Assembly (NCBI RefSeq): GCF_050624435.1
Contig: NC_134546.1
Location: forward strand, 12,733,001 to 12,797,000
Length of the DNA: 64,000 nucleotides
DNA from: Tenrec ecaudatus
Lineage: Eukaryota; Chordata; Mammalia; Afrosoricida; Tenrecidae
Direction of reading: 5' to 3'
Positions 20,752 to 33,419 of the stretch are shown in pieces. The position numbers were made by a program, and so were the translations under genes. The notes below the pieces were generated by a model. That model was not told the DNA's origin. It was given only the letters and a program-made list of their open reading frames with translations, and made no database searches. Position 1 is the stretch's first letter. Every line of letters begins with the position of its first letter.

Positions 20752-23119
20752 TTTAAAATATCTGTGTGCATGCAGCATAAGGAAAGATGAAGCATTTAGA
20801 ATAGGTTTTTGTTAAGAAAGTTATTAAGTGTATTTCAGTCATCCATCAAAATAGCAGGAACAACTCTACGGTGCCATATCTTGGATGCCCGGGGTCTTCG
20901 ACCAGTGGTTTAAAAACCCTTCTGTCTGAGATGGTTTTTGAGTACTCCTTTAGAACCTCTTCAAAGAACTTTCTAAGGTGAAGTTTATTCTCAGGGAGGG
21001 TGGAGTCGTGTTGGGAAATCATCTCCAGGGCACTGGCTCATCATGAGAGGCAGAAATGAATTGCCTCACACATAGACTCCGGGCAAAGACGGAGTCAAGG
21101 CCTAAGGTGAAGTCAGCCAAAGTCACACATCTGAAGCGTCCCAGGGCCCAGCTGAGGGTGGAGATGGCACTTTGGTGGAGTCATTCACAAACTGCTTGTC
21201 CCAACTTGAATGTGCTAGCCTCATAAAGAACCAGAGTTATTTTTTCCATTTCTGTTATCATACTGGGCATCAAAAGAAAGTAAGAAAATCCAAAAGCAGA
21301 CTCCCCAAGCCTTGGCCATCAGGAACCCTTTGGGTTCACATTTTCAAAGTACATGGAGGGAAGAGTCAAGGCCATTTCTGGGTGGGCCCTGGGAGATGCC
21401 ACAGAGGAAGCCTCGAATTTCAAGGCGGCTGACTAGTCACAGTTCTCTGATTTCACTAGGCCAAAGCTCCACCACATACCAAGCCAGGCCACCTCGGGCG
21501 GGCCTAGGCCCCTCACCACACATTCCGCTCTCCGCACTCTGCTTTCAATATCAGAACCTGTGCAGGGGTATTGAGAATAGTTGGTTATCAGCAGAGATGT
21601 GAAGACCCATGTCACATCACCATGAGGATGAGTATACGTGTTCAGAGTTGTGGGCACACTGTTAATCATAGCCTAGAGCAGACACAAATTCTGGATAGTT
21701 GAAAACAGTTTTAGCGTTTCAGATCTCCCTCTTGGGTTTTATTTCTTGGTATCCATACAATTCATTGCTGCTGCCTGATGGTTGGATTGGCTGGTTTTAA
21801 TTGTCTACTAAACCGCAGAAGATCACAACATATTCAGAGAGTACATCTGGCTCAAGTTAATTAAAAGACATCATGTTATGGACAAAAGAAACGTTCAGGC
21901 TGTAAAATTACTTTCCACGAATCCTGCAAATTTGACCAAAATAACAGCATCAAATGTTAACTAATAGAGGATAGGTTCTTGCTTAAATCCTTTGCCTAAC
22001 ATATACACAGGTGAGCGCATGGACTGATGTGTGCAGGGGGATTGATCCAGCTAGTCTTATAAGAAATGATTTCTGACTGTTTACTCTCTAACAAGCTAGT
22101 GACCAAGGAAGCAGGAGATAGGAGGTAGGGATATCATGACCCCAGTACATGATCTATTTCAAAGTTAAATTACCAGTGTGACACAAAGATGGGATAGCCT
22201 TCCACTTAGATAATAGGCAGGGTGAAGGTTGGTGTTAAAAGTGTCCATTTAAAATCTTATTTTCGACTTTCTGGTTCTGAATCCACAAATTGCATACACT
22301 TTTTGAGAAGGGCACTTAATCTCAGTTTGGGGCAATCTTAATTATAGTGGTTGACTATATTGGTTCAAAATATCAATGATTTGGAAATCCTTCTTTACTA
22401 AGTCTATGAATCTGTGTATGACCAAGGACCATTGCCTTACAAAGGGAAGAAAGCATGTATGTACATGAATCATGAGAAGTAGAGTGGGCGAGTTTTTTGG
22501 TTGTTTACATCTGTGTCTTGTTATAAAGTGTTCATATCACCAAATGTTATGTCTCTATGCAACATAGGACATGGGTCTGTTTTGAAAAGGTCAGCGGATG
22601 GCCTTTAGACAACTCCTTTGATCCCCTCTCACCATATCCAATCAGTCTGTCTCATCTGCAAGGACTTGGGGTGGAGAGGATACAAAGTCTGGGGATGCAT
22701 GGATATGTGCATGATTTACCAAAGATTCCCACATCTGCCATTTGCAATAGTTGTCCTGGTAATTTTACTTTTGAATATTATTGGCATATTGTCAGAATTC
22801 TCAAAAGCAAAAGTCACATTGCTCCAACACATAACACAGAAATGCACACACTCAATCCACATGTAAGCTTGTCTTTCCTCAGTATTTGCCCAAAACAGCA
22901 GAGATTTAATGTCATCCCCTTATCACCACCTTAGCAAGCTTTCAATACCACAAGGTCATTAGGCATAATTATATGAGCATGTGTGAATGAACCTCTGGTT
23001 CATTCATAGGAGGTAGTTAGTCTTGTACACAGGGTATAAGGTTTTAAAAACTCCATATTCCATCCATTCCCTTTATCTAGTATATGCTTAGCCTTAGTGG
23101 TGTCTAGCCTATTTGAGAA
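20751..23119. other. No gene or clear repeat seen
   Basis: Over 2 kb of single-copy-looking sequence. The longest frames (21172-21432, 21312-21602, 22557-22934, all plus) have no recognisable motif and compete with each other in overlapping frames, so none is called. Confidence 0.45.
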
Positions 23120-23941
23120 GGAAGCAGATTAATTAACTGTCCCTACTACCCATCTCCACAACTTGTCTGTCACTTGCTGTACTGCAATGGCTCGGTGTTG
23201 CTGTGATGTTGGAAGCATTGCCGCTGGTATGTCAAATGCTAACAGAGTTGCCCAAAGTGAACGGGTTTCCACCGAGCTCCAGGCTAAGAGCAAACTATGA
23301 CAAAGAAGTAGACTTTCCACTTCTCAAGAATTAGCCACTGAAAACCTTATGAATTGCAGCGGAATATTGTCAGAAACGGAAAATCTCACGAAGAGCTGCA
23401 GAACATCGAATGCTATCGCGTCAGAACCTCAGCCCCTTAGGCGGAAGCCACTCACAATATGCTGGCGAGAGGACTGCATTCTCAAAGAAGAGTTGTTCAT
23501 AGTGGTGTGTGTGTGGATGGCGGGGGGGGGAGGGGTAAAGCCGCCAGGACCTTCATTTGCTGAAGAAGCATGATTCAAAATGAGGGAAAATGTAGCTGCA
23601 AACATCTCTTAATGAATGGAACTTGGAATGAGAAAGTATGAGTGTAGGAAAATTGGGAGTCATCAAAAATGAAATGGTCCACATATAGATCTGTATCTCA
23701 GGAATTAATGAGCTGAAATGGACAGGTATTGGCCAATTTAAGTCAGAAAATGATATGCTTTAATACACTGGGAATAATAAATTCCAGAGGAATGATATCA
23801 CATTCATTGTCAAAAAAGAATATCCAATACCTGTCTTGAAGTCTGTCACGGGAGAATATTTATTCCTATAAAGGGAAATCCACTCGATACAACTATTATG
23901 CAAACTTACACCCCAACCACTACAGCTGTTGATGCAGAAAT

Positions 23942-24112
23942 GGTGGTGTAGTGGCTATATATTGGGCTGCAATCCACAGGGTCAGCAGTTCAAAGGCACC
24001 GACAGCACAGCTGGAGAAAGCCTGGGCTTTCAACTCCTGTACACAGGTACATCTTGGAAATCCACCAGGGGTCATTGTTAGTCAGCATTGACTCTATGGC
24101 AGTGTGAGACCA
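23942..24112 (+). mobile_element. AfroSINE inserted in the RTE
   Basis: 'tggtggtgtagtggctatat', 'gggctgcaatccacagggtc' and 'agcagttcaaaggcaccgac', then 'cattgactctatggcagtg', interrupt the RTE endonuclease region. RTE sequence resumes at about 24117. Confidence 0.8.
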
Positions 24113-24214
24113 ATGTCTTCAGCCTGAAACTAACATGCAATCAAGATACATTCATAAATATTGGTGATGGAAAGGTAAAACATGGAAACAAAGAGAAGTA
24201 CTAATAAAATATGA

Positions 24215-24450
24215 TGGTTTTTAATTAATCATTTTATTTGGGGGGTTCTTACAAATCTTATAACAATCCCTCACTCAATAGTATTATTCACACTTGCACA
24301 TATATTGCCATCAACATTTCCAAAACAATTTTTTTCTACTTGAGCCCTTTGTATCAACTCCTCTTTTTTTCCCTCTCCCTCAACCCCCCTGCCACCCTCA
24401 TGAATCCTTGATCAATTATATACTTTTATCGTTATTTCATGTCCCACACT
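24215..24450 (-). mobile_element. L1 3' end inserted in the RTE (copy D)
   Basis: Reverse complement of the L1 3' terminus ('aatcattttatttggggggt', 'cttataacaatccctcactc', 'catgaatccttgatcaatta'), about 235 bp, 5'-truncated, inside the RTE endonuclease. RTE coding resumes as IEFCKTNDSFTRKTF. Confidence 0.8.
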
Positions 24451-26745
24451 GGACTTCTTGATGAAGGAAATAAAACTAGAGGCTGCACAATAGAATTTTG
24501 CAAAACCAATGACTCCTTCACCAGAAAGACCTTTTTTTCCCCTCAGAAGCATAAATGGCACCAATATACATGGCCCTATCCAGATGGAATACACAGAAAT
24601 AAAGCTGACTGTATCTGGGGGCAAAGAAGCTCAATAGCAGCTAGGTTGAGACTAGGCACCAACTATGGGACATGCTATCAATTACTGCTATGGCTGACGA
24701 GAATTAAAGCAAGTCCACAAGAGCCAGAATACAGCCTGATTCTCAAGAACGCCTCGAGAACAGATTTTGTGTATTTAACATCAATGACAGAAGATGGGAG
24801 TAGATGTTGGATGACAACAAGAACTTCATCCCTGAAGAAAACAAAGAAATCATTAAAAGGGGAAAAAAGAAAAGATCGAAATGCATGTCAGAATATCTTC
24901 TGAAACTTGCTCTTAGTCACAGAGTATCTAAAATAAAAATTACAGAGGGCAGCTCAAGAAGGCAAAATAAAATATAATGAAATGTACAATTGTCACGAGC
25001 TAGACAACCAAGAAGGAGGGACACCGTGATCAGATCTTATGCTAAAAAGACTAAATACAAATTTCAAACCTAGAGTTGTAATGTTGAAAGATGTTAGAAG
25101 CAAACTATTGAGCATTCATTCAGGAGGCATCAAAGTAGGCTGAATGAACACACCCATCACTGCACCCCAAAAATTTACTTGGCATTCCACCATTTCAAGA
25201 GTTGCATGTGAGCCCGAAACAATGGTACAGAGAGAAGTTCACACTGCACTGCGGGCATTCGTGACAAAGAAACCCTCCAGGAATTAACAGACTATCAAGT
25301 GAAATGTTCCAACAAGATGCTGCCATTCTGGAATAACTCATTTGTCTCTGCCAAGAAATTTGGAAAACAGCTACCGGCTCAATTGACTGGAAAAGAGGCA
25401 TGTGTGCACCCATTCCAGAGAGAGGTGACCCAACAGAATGTCCAAGTTATAGAACAGCATCGCCGATGCCACATGCAAATAAAACTTTGCAGATTCTCCA
25501 ACAATGGCTGCCACAGTACACTGAAAGGGAGCTTCCAGGAGTTCAGGCAGGATTCAGAGGAGAATGTGAAACAAGTGATCTCATTGCTCTTGACAGATGG
25601 ATCTTAACTGAACGCAAAGCATACCAGAAAGATATGTGTGTGCGTTTGTTTTGTTTTCTTTTTTACTATGCAAATGTATTGGTAAGAAAGGTAAAGGTAA
25701 GGAACTATGCATGGCCATGAGAAGAATGGGAATTCCAGAACACTTCACTGAGGTCATGCAGAACCTGTACTTGGATCAAGAGGCAGTTTAACAGGGAATG
25801 TCGTAGGGCTTAAATTCAGGAAATATGTGTGTGCCTGGATTATATCTTCTCCCCAGACTTATTAAATCGATATGCTGAGCAAATCCTCAGAGAAGCTGGG
25901 CTATAGGATTTGAAGGAGGCTTAGTAACAACCTTTGGTGTCCAGATGGGATCGCCTGGCTTGCTGAAAGTGAGGAGAACCTGAAGCACTTGCTGAGGATG
26001 ATCATAGACTACCTCAGGCAGATAGAAGAAACGACGACGTAAAAGAGGTGAGCAGGAACGTTTAGATGGCAGCTCTGAGAAGGCAGAGCACTGTCGCAAA
26101 GCGATATTCGGTGTGGGTTACAGCTCAACGTAAAGAAAACCACATCCTCACCACTGCAGCGATTCGTAGCATCATGAGAAATGGAGAAAAGATCACAGTT
26201 GCCAAGGCTTTCTCCTTGTTCGGCTACCCAGGCATTCAAGAGAGCAAAGGACCCCTTCCGTTAGGTAAATCTGTTGTGTGATAGCTTCTTAAACTAGTGA
26301 AAAGCTTTAAAAGACTAAGGTGGTCCTGCTCGAAGCCTTGGTATTTCCCATCACCTCCTGGGTATGTGAAAGCTGGACATGGAATGTGGAAGATTGAAGT
26401 GGAATCCATGCTTTCAGTTATAGTGCTGGTGAAGACTATCGAGCGTACTATAGATTGCCAAATGAAAAACCAAATTTGTCTGGGACGAAGTACAGAATGA
26501 ATGCTCCTTAGAAGCAAGGATGGCAAGACTTCATCTCACATATTTTGAACTTATTATCAGGAGACACCACTCCCTGGAAAAGGACATCACACCTGGTAGA
26601 GGGGCAGTGAAAAGGGGGGTGAAACGACAAGATGGATGGACTGCAACCATGGGCTTGAAAATAACTGCGGGGCCTGGGCACTGCTTCGTTCTGTTGAATG
26701 CAAAGACACTGCAGATGGCAACCTACGTGAAGGCGTCTAACAAGA

Positions 26746-27150
26746 CCCAGATATTCATTTGTCATACTGTGGTTGCTTATGTGTTTCTAATATGTTGGAA
26801 AACACATCGCAGGTATATCAAATACCAAAAAGGTCACCTCTGGTGCAAAGTTTCAATATTATTGGAACATGCAGATCCCACTTACTTGGCCCTGGCCCAT
26901 CCTCTGGGGGAGAAAATGGACTAGACAATAGTACAGTGAGTTGGTAGTCTCCTGATACATTCAGATATGGCGAAGTTTCTTCTTGGCTCTATGGAAGGTG
27001 GACAGTTTTCTAGTTATCTAGATGAAAACAAGGGCGACACAAATGAGGACGAGGCATCGTAGCATGATTTCTTTGTATGAAGGTGCCATTTGTCAAGGGG
27101 CAGAGCACTGTGGCCTGGCCAACTCAATAAAAATGGCACTCATATGTTCA
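26746..27150 (+). repeat. RTE 5'-like fragment and flank
   Basis: 'catttgtcatactgtggttg' and 'atcaaataccaaaaaggtca' resemble the RTE 5' region or the composite SINE body. After about 26870 the similarity fades and nothing more is recognised up to 27494. Confidence 0.4.
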
Positions 27151-27494
27151 CCTCATCACTTGTTCTGTGTATAATATTATTATATACTTTCCAGTCAAGG
27201 AGGCAGTCTTAAGCATCAGATTTGACTGTGAGTGGGGTCTCTGTACCTGCTGTGTGAATATTGCTTGGGAACTTGATAGATACATAATATCCCATGCCTT
27301 GTCTCTGGATCAGGATCACTATTCCATAGGACTTTTGAGCACACTGTAAATTTAATTTTCAGAAAAAGCATGTGAAGTGTCTTAGACATCCTATTTTCAT
27401 AATTTCTTATATTTAGAAAGTTCATCTTCCCATTTTCTAGGTCATCAACAGTCAAGGAAATAACAGTACCACACATTAAGCTAGGATGGATCGG

Positions 27495-28112
27495 TGTTCT
27501 TAGGTGCCATATAGTTGGTTCAGACTCATAGTAAAACTGAACAAAACACTACCTGGTCCTGAGCCCATCTCATAATTGAGAATATGTTTGAGCGCTTGTT
27601 GCAGCCATTGTATCAATCCACCTTACTGAGGGTCTTCATCTGATTTGCTGAGCCTCTACCACTTATGCTTTTTCAGGGACTAGCTCTTCCTGATAACACA
27701 GCTGAAGTCCATGAGACAAAGTCTCGCTGTCCTCACGCCTAAGGGACATTCTGGTTACACTTCCTCCAAAACAGATTTCTTTTGTCGTCTGGTCCTCCGT
27801 GGAACCTTTTAAATACTCACTGTCAACACCATAATTCAAATGAATCATTTCTCATGTTTTGCTTACATATGTCTGGCTTTCGCATGCGTATGAAGCCATT
27901 GAAATTAGCGTGGTTGCAGTGAGGTACACCTTAATCTTCAAGGTGGCAGCCTGGTTCTTTAAGACTTCAAAGAGGTCTTATGTGCCAGATTTTCCAAAGT
28001 AAGATGTTCTTTGCTTTCTTGACTGATACTTCCTTAAGCATTGGTGGTGGATCCAAAAGAAAAGGAAATCCTTGACAATTTCAAACTTTTCTTCATTTAT
28101 CATGTTTCCAAA
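27495..28112 (-). mobile_element. RTE 3' fragment, minus strand
   Basis: On the plus strand, 'ttgttgcagccattgtatca', 'atccaccttactgagggtct' and 'gctttcgcatgcgtatgaag' are the reverse complement of the RTE C-terminal and 3' region. It starts near the RTE 3' terminus ('ttaggtgccatatagttggt', 27499) and is 5'-truncated, about 620 bp. It is diverged. Confidence 0.8.
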
Positions 28113-28139
28113 TTATGAGGGTTTAAAAAAATTCGTTTT

Positions 28140-28400
28140 CTTTGATATATTGTTTAATGGGTTTTTGGCATAAAATTCACCAACCAAACAATTCATTGGT
28201 TTAAATATATTAAAAAGAGCTGTACAATTACCACCCCTACCAATTTTAGAGCATTTTCTTCATTCTTGTACCAACTATTGTTAGCTCCTCATTACCCACT
28301 CCATCTTCCCTTGCCATAGCCCCAAAGTCCTGTTAATCTAGTTACCATCTCTATGGATTAACTATTCTGAGCGTCCTATAAAGAAAATCATATCAAATGG
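28140..28400 (-). mobile_element. Old L1 3'-UTR fragment
   Basis: 'ggcataaaattcaccaacc', 'aaaaagagctgtacaattac' and 'cattttcttcattcttgtac' match the reverse complement of ancient L1 3' UTRs and the copy at 49555-49830. 28400-29415 holds only short unrecognised pieces and a GGGGGTGGG tract near 28510. Confidence 0.6.
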
Positions 28401-29454
28401 CAATGAGACCAAATAAAACAGAACAACTTCACTCCAGAAGAAAGCAGAAGACAGAGAAAGTGAATGTACTTCTGTTGCTGGGTAAATTGGGTGGAGCAGC
28501 TGATCAGTGGGTGGGGGGTGGGGGTGGGCAGAGGAATCCTTAACAATACTTATATAGAACCCAAAGGGAAAATATACCTGGGACTATGTTCCTAATTGGA
28601 CCCTTTGGACCTCGTTTCTATCCAGCCTTTAGTGACACAGGCCTTGTATTATAGACTACTGAGAATTTAGACCCTGCTTTTGAGGCATGCGACGTTCATC
28701 ATGGGTCACACCAGAAGGATTTGATGTGGAGACCTCACTAAGCACGTTGGGCTTTACCACCAACCCCTCTGTAGCAGATTTAAGGAACGGACACAATCCC
28801 TTAGACTCAAGACTGAAATGCACTCCCGAGAAAAGAAGCAGATGCCTGCTCTCCCAAGGTTCTGGAATTTCAAGTCATTGAACTTTAGTTTGTATCTATG
28901 TTTTAAGGGTACCCAATGAATCGCCATATATTTATGTATATGATGTAATAATTGTATTTTGTAATGATTATAATACAGGCCTGGAGCCACATGCTGGTTC
29001 AATCACCCCTCTCACAGTCAAATATATAGTAGCCCTGGACTACCATATAGTTACTGTTTTAATGCTCTCCTTGCTTTCTTATGGCATTTATTAGTCTGAC
29101 ATGCATGGTTCTGACTTTGTGAATGAGTATTACTGAAAGTTTTGTCCTATCCCCAATCCCCATCATTCCTGTAAATGCTGCCCAGTTACTTGAGCTTAAT
29201 CTGTGCAGGTTTAGTCATGTATTATAATTTGAAAATGGCCTATACTTGTATAATTTCCTTATCGCAGTTTAAATTCTATGCCACTGGCTAAATTAATAAC
29301 ACTCTCAATAGAATTAACTTATGTCACAGGGAGATGACTTATAATGTTCTCTATCATAAACTGATAATGATGTCTCTAAAGTGAGCCAGAGACAAATATA
29401 AATCATAAATATATTCGTGGATTTTAGGCTGGCACTTTATCCTAGTCCCACTCT

Positions 29455-30350
29455 AATAACAATTACTTCTTATGGCATGGTACTACTCAGTACTCACCCT
29501 CATGGAAAGTTACTAAAGACATTACTGCTACCGCACAGTGTGGTTAAGAAGCCAGGTGGTTCCCAGCTACCCGAAACAATAGCATCTGAGGTCTTAAATT
29601 TGGTCTTAAAAGAAATAGGCATTTAAGAGAATCATCAACTCAGTCCATATGGAGGAAGCACACCAACCTGTGTGATTCAAGGATTGGAAATTAAATCGAA
29701 ATCCAAAGGAGGGAATAGCATCAAAGCTTAAATTATAAATATTCCGTTTGCAGGAAGCTACAACTGACCATAAAAGCCTCAAATCCATTCGCAAGCTTCT
29801 CACATGGCTTAAGCCTCCAGTGAATGCCCTCTGCTCACAGTGTGGCATGATGAACGGTCTTGCTATCAGGGAGAGAGCATTTTCAGGTCAATTGTGGCAG
29901 GTATCTTTCAGTTAAATGTAATGCCATGACATTTAATCTCCCTTTTGATCCATTTTAAAGTATCAGCTTTTAAATTTTCTCTTGTCTTTTAAATAAGGAT
30001 TTTTCTCTGTTTAGTCTAGTAATTGTTGCCGGTGTATTTTTTTTTATTGTCGTTGCTTGTTTATTTGTTTTTGCTTCCTGCTATGTGTGACTATCTGTAT
30101 ATAAAATCCAGGATAGGTAAATTTATAGAGATAGTAATGTAAGAGATTAGGTGGTTAATTTTTTAAAATTACGTAGGAGAATGGCAGGGAAGGTTTGGGA
30201 GAAATGGTGAGCTAACCCCAAGGAGTACAAGAAGAAAATATTCTGAAATTGATAGTGGTGATGAATCCATAACTCTACTAAATAGGATTGAATGATTGTA
30301 TTTTATGATATGAAGAATATGCCAATAAAACTATTTTTAAATGTTTTTAT
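29455..30350 (+). mobile_element. Diverged older L1 3'-UTR remnants
   Basis: 'cagctacccgaaacaatagc' and 'atctgaggtcttaaatttgg', then 'aggaagcacaccaacctgtg', parallel the L1 3'-UTR landmarks at 330-440. The end 'ccaataaaactatttttaaa' (30318) looks like an LINE 3' terminus. Much older than copies A-F. Confidence 0.5.
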
Positions 30351-30614
30351 ACTAAAATAAATAGATTTGAATGTTTACTAGGGGTGAGAAGGAAAGAGAG
30401 AGAAGGGGAAGCAATAGGCTAATGTAGAAAGGCATTTACTTAGATGAAGGGGAAGATAGCATCTAGCACAGAGAGAAGAGGAAAAAAGGAATTAGGGGGC
30501 AGTGTAAGCTCTTGGGATGTTTGACGAGTTGTTTAAATTGTTGAATACAAAAAACAATTATCTGAAATGTAAGCTCCACCTACTTCATAATTAGTAAGTT
30601 AAAATAAAGCATGA

Positions 30615-31735
30615 CAGAAACTAAAACAAATTGGGAAATGACATCATAAATATCATACATGAAGAAAGCAAAAGGTCATTAAAAAGAAAAAAAAAGAAAG
30701 AAAATATCACAGTGCATTTCAAAAGATTCTGCAATGTGCTCTTAATTATAAACTAACTAAAGCAAATAGAAGAAATAATGAAGTCAAAAAACTAAATAGA
30801 AAACCTCAAAGGGCAGTTGGAGAAAGCAAAGTAAAATATTTTAATGAAATGTGCAAAGACCTACAGTTAGAAAATCCAAAAGAACATATATACACATACA
30901 TACATATATATACATACACACACATACATATATACCTCAAGTTGCAAAATTGAAAGATTCTATAGGAAAAATATTGAATGACGCAGGAAGCATCAAAGGA
31001 AGATGGAAAGTCAATATTTAGCCAACAGCCAACCATCTCGAGAGGTAGCATAAGACAAAAGAACCAATGGTTCTGAGGTAGAAGTTCAAGCTGTACTACA
31101 AGCATTAGTCAAAACAAGATTCCAGGGATTGATGGAATACTAATCCAAATGTCCAACGATCTGATGAAGCACTCGTTTGTCTGTGCCAGGAAATTTGGAA
31201 GACAGCTCCTTGGTCAACTAACTGGAAGGGAGTCAAATTTGTAGCCATTTCAAAGCAAACTGACCCAAGAGAATGCTCAAATTATAGAACAGCATCATTA
31301 ACATCACATGCAAATACAATTTGACTGAAGATAATTAAACAATGATTATAGGAGGACATTGACAAGTAGCTGCCAGCGGTTCAGGTTGAATTCATAAGAG
31401 AACAAGGGATACCACTGCTGATGTCATATGAACCTTGTCATAAAGCAGAGCACACCGGAAAGGTATTTACTTGTGTTTTATTGACCATGCAAAGGCATTT
31501 GAGTGTGTGAATCATACCAGTTTTATGAAGAATGGGCATTCCAGAACACTTCATTGCACTTGTGCAGAACCTGTACTTGGATCAAGAGGCATTGTGGGAA
31601 CAGAACAAGAGCATACTGCCAGGTTTAAAATCACCAAAGTGATGTGTCAGGGTTGTATCCTCTCACCATACTTATTCAATCTGTATGCTGAGTCTGCTAG
31701 TCTGAGTAAATTAGAGCAACAAATCCAGAGAAACT
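30615..31735 (+). mobile_element. RTE fragment (linker and reverse transcriptase)
   Basis: From the endonuclease-RT linker ('aatgaaatgtgcaaagacct', 'tgacgcaggaagcatcaaag') into the RT domain. A frame at 31471-31791 gives CFIDHAKAFECVNH, the RTE form of the fingers/palm motif, and then CQGCILSPYLFNLYAES. A (CA/TA) tract (30884-30937) has expanded within it. It stops before the YADD box. Frameshifted and inactive. Confidence 0.85.
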
Positions 31736-31784
31736 ATATCTATCTCTATATCTATATCATCTATTTTATAAAAAGGGTAAGTGT

Positions 31785-32215
31785 ACATTAAGAAAACATC
31801 CCAACCCAGTGCTGTCCAAGCCCATAATCCAACATTAGTCTATATGTCCGACACCGATCTACAAAGTCCTCCTCCATCTACAAAACACACACAATGATGC
31901 CGACTGCAGGAGGAAAGCCAAATCATTAAGTGTAAGCTTCTCAGCACTGGCAGGGGTCTCCATGCAGCTGATCCAGCACCCAAGGCTGTATCAGGGTAAG
32001 CCCAAGTGGCTTCTCCTCAGGGATGTCTTGCAGGAAGTGAGCCTTGCCAGCTGAATCGGGGAACTGGCTAAGGCAGCTGCACCCTGGTCTGACCATCACA
32101 AAGCAAGAGACCCGAGAACTAGAAAGGTGAGGCTCACTGAGCCATTTATCTCTCTGCCCTTCAATTAACCCCACATGTGTTTATTGGCCAGGTAGGCACA
32201 ATAAACTACCTCAAT
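31785..32215 (+). mobile_element. LTR-like interspersed repeat, internal part
   Basis: 'gaaaacatcccaacccagtg', 'tatatgtccgacaccgatct' and 'ggcaggggtctccatgcagc' match 55015-55235 in order. The first 90 bp of the repeat are missing. Confidence 0.65.
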
Positions 32216-32224
32216 CAGACAACT

Positions 32225-32520
32225 TTCTGATGCTATTCATAAGGTTTTTGGAAGTTAATCTCTCAGAAGTGGACCACCAAGTCCTACTTCCTAGTCCGTC
32301 TCTAATCTGGAAGCACTACTCAAACCTGTACATCATGGATGACCTTGATGGTATTTGAAATTCTAATGGCATCATAACTTTCAGCATCACAACAATACAC
32401 AAGCCAACACAGTGCAACAAAATGATGAATGAGTGCTATATGGATACAATGAACAAAGTCTAAGTGTCTGGTTCCTTCATGACAAGCTTGAATAAATTGC
32501 ATTCCTGTGTCCACTGCATC
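32225..32520 (-). mobile_element. tRNA-Gly/RTE composite SINE (diverged)
   Basis: The plus strand carries 'tcataaggtttttggaagtt', 'cttcctagtccgtctctaat', 'ctggaagcactactcaaacc' and 'ttcagcatcacaacaataca', the reverse complement of the composite SINE/RTE 5' body. The tRNA-like head near 32450-32520 is strongly diverged. Confidence 0.55.
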
Positions 32521-32569
32521 ATTTGTTCTCTGAATGAGAGAACATTCATTGTTATTATTTTTTAACCTT

Positions 32570-33006
32570 TTCTACAACAAAAGCAAGTGGAACATAAAAT
32601 CTAATAGAATACAGCCTCTGTCACCCAAAAGCTTACGTAGTCTTCACATCAACAACCAAAGAAGAATGATCCAATTACTAAGCAGGCAGAAGACATGAAT
32701 AGTTTACCCAAGATGATGCCGAGGCGGTCAACAAGCACAGGAGGAAATACTTGAGCTCGCCGGTCGTTTAAGAAATGCAAGTCAAACAATGATGAGATAC
32801 TCCCTCACACCCGCACTGATAGTTAAGTTCAAAATAAGAGGAAATAACAAATGCTAGCCAGGTCATATTCTGCGGGTGGGACTGTCGACCTGCACGACCA
32901 CCGCAGAAAGCAGTGTGACACATCGGCAAATAAATACGAATAGAAATACCATATGACCTAGGAATTGCTCTACTAGTTTATACCCTAAAGAAGGTAGGAG
33001 GAAACC

Positions 33007-33092
<86 letters not shown>

Positions 33093-33415
33093 ACATATAT
33101 ATACATACACACCCCACATTCATTGCCTATTCATAGTGTTAAGGAGATGGAAACAACCCAAATAGCCATTGGTCAGAGAATGAATGAATAAACTTTGGTA
33201 CATACGTACAATGGAATACTCTGCGTCATGACAGAATAATATAGAAATGATCCAACATCTCAGGATATGGATGAGTTTGGAAGATATTATACTGCATGGA
33301 GTTAGTCAACCGCATTAAGACAAATGCTGTAAGAAATCGTTGTTACTAAAGGGGAAAAAAATCCATTTTCATAGCAAAAGTAATAGACACTGATGGTTAC
33401 ATGGAAGGGAATGGA
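32570..33415 (+). mobile_element. Old L1 ORF2 3' part and 3' UTR
   Basis: 'gatgagatactccctcacac', 'agtgtgacacatcggcaaat' and 'ataccatatgacctaggaat' precede the (TA)n tract. 'ggaaacaacccaaatagcc' and 'tacgtacaatggaatactct' follow it. Together these are the ordered landmarks of the mammalian L1 ORF2 C-terminal region. Frames are broken throughout. Confidence 0.8.
33009..33083. repeat. (TA)n microsatellite inside L1
   Basis: About 37 TA units, then CACACATAC repeats to about 33112. The tract sits between consecutive L1 ORF2 landmarks. Confidence 0.95.
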
Positions 33416-33419
33416 GGAG

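Larger units (their letters stand above)
23120..26745 (+). mobile_element. RTE-clade LINE, nearly full length, decayed
   Basis: An RTE retrotransposon in order: 5' region (23160-23570, 'ttgctgtgatgttggaagc', 'ccttcatttgctgaagaagc'); endonuclease (about 23600-24900, AACTTGGAATGAGAAAGTATG start, LGIN-SELKW-like motif, YTWPYPDG-x-x-RN-x-x-D at 24577-24615); linker; reverse transcriptase (from about 25290, with the CAPIPERGDPTEC motif, to about 26250); C-terminus and 3' part (to about 26745). Many frameshifts and stops make it inactive. A SINE (23942-24112) and an L1 3' end (24215-24450) have inserted into the endonuclease region. The RT core is abridged near 25640-25900. Flanking duplications were not identified. 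Confidence 0.85.

Noticed and set aside
32863-33123. Hydrophobic 86-codon minus-strand frame resembling membrane segments
   Set aside because: The YIYIYI run is translation of the (TA)n tract inside an old L1.
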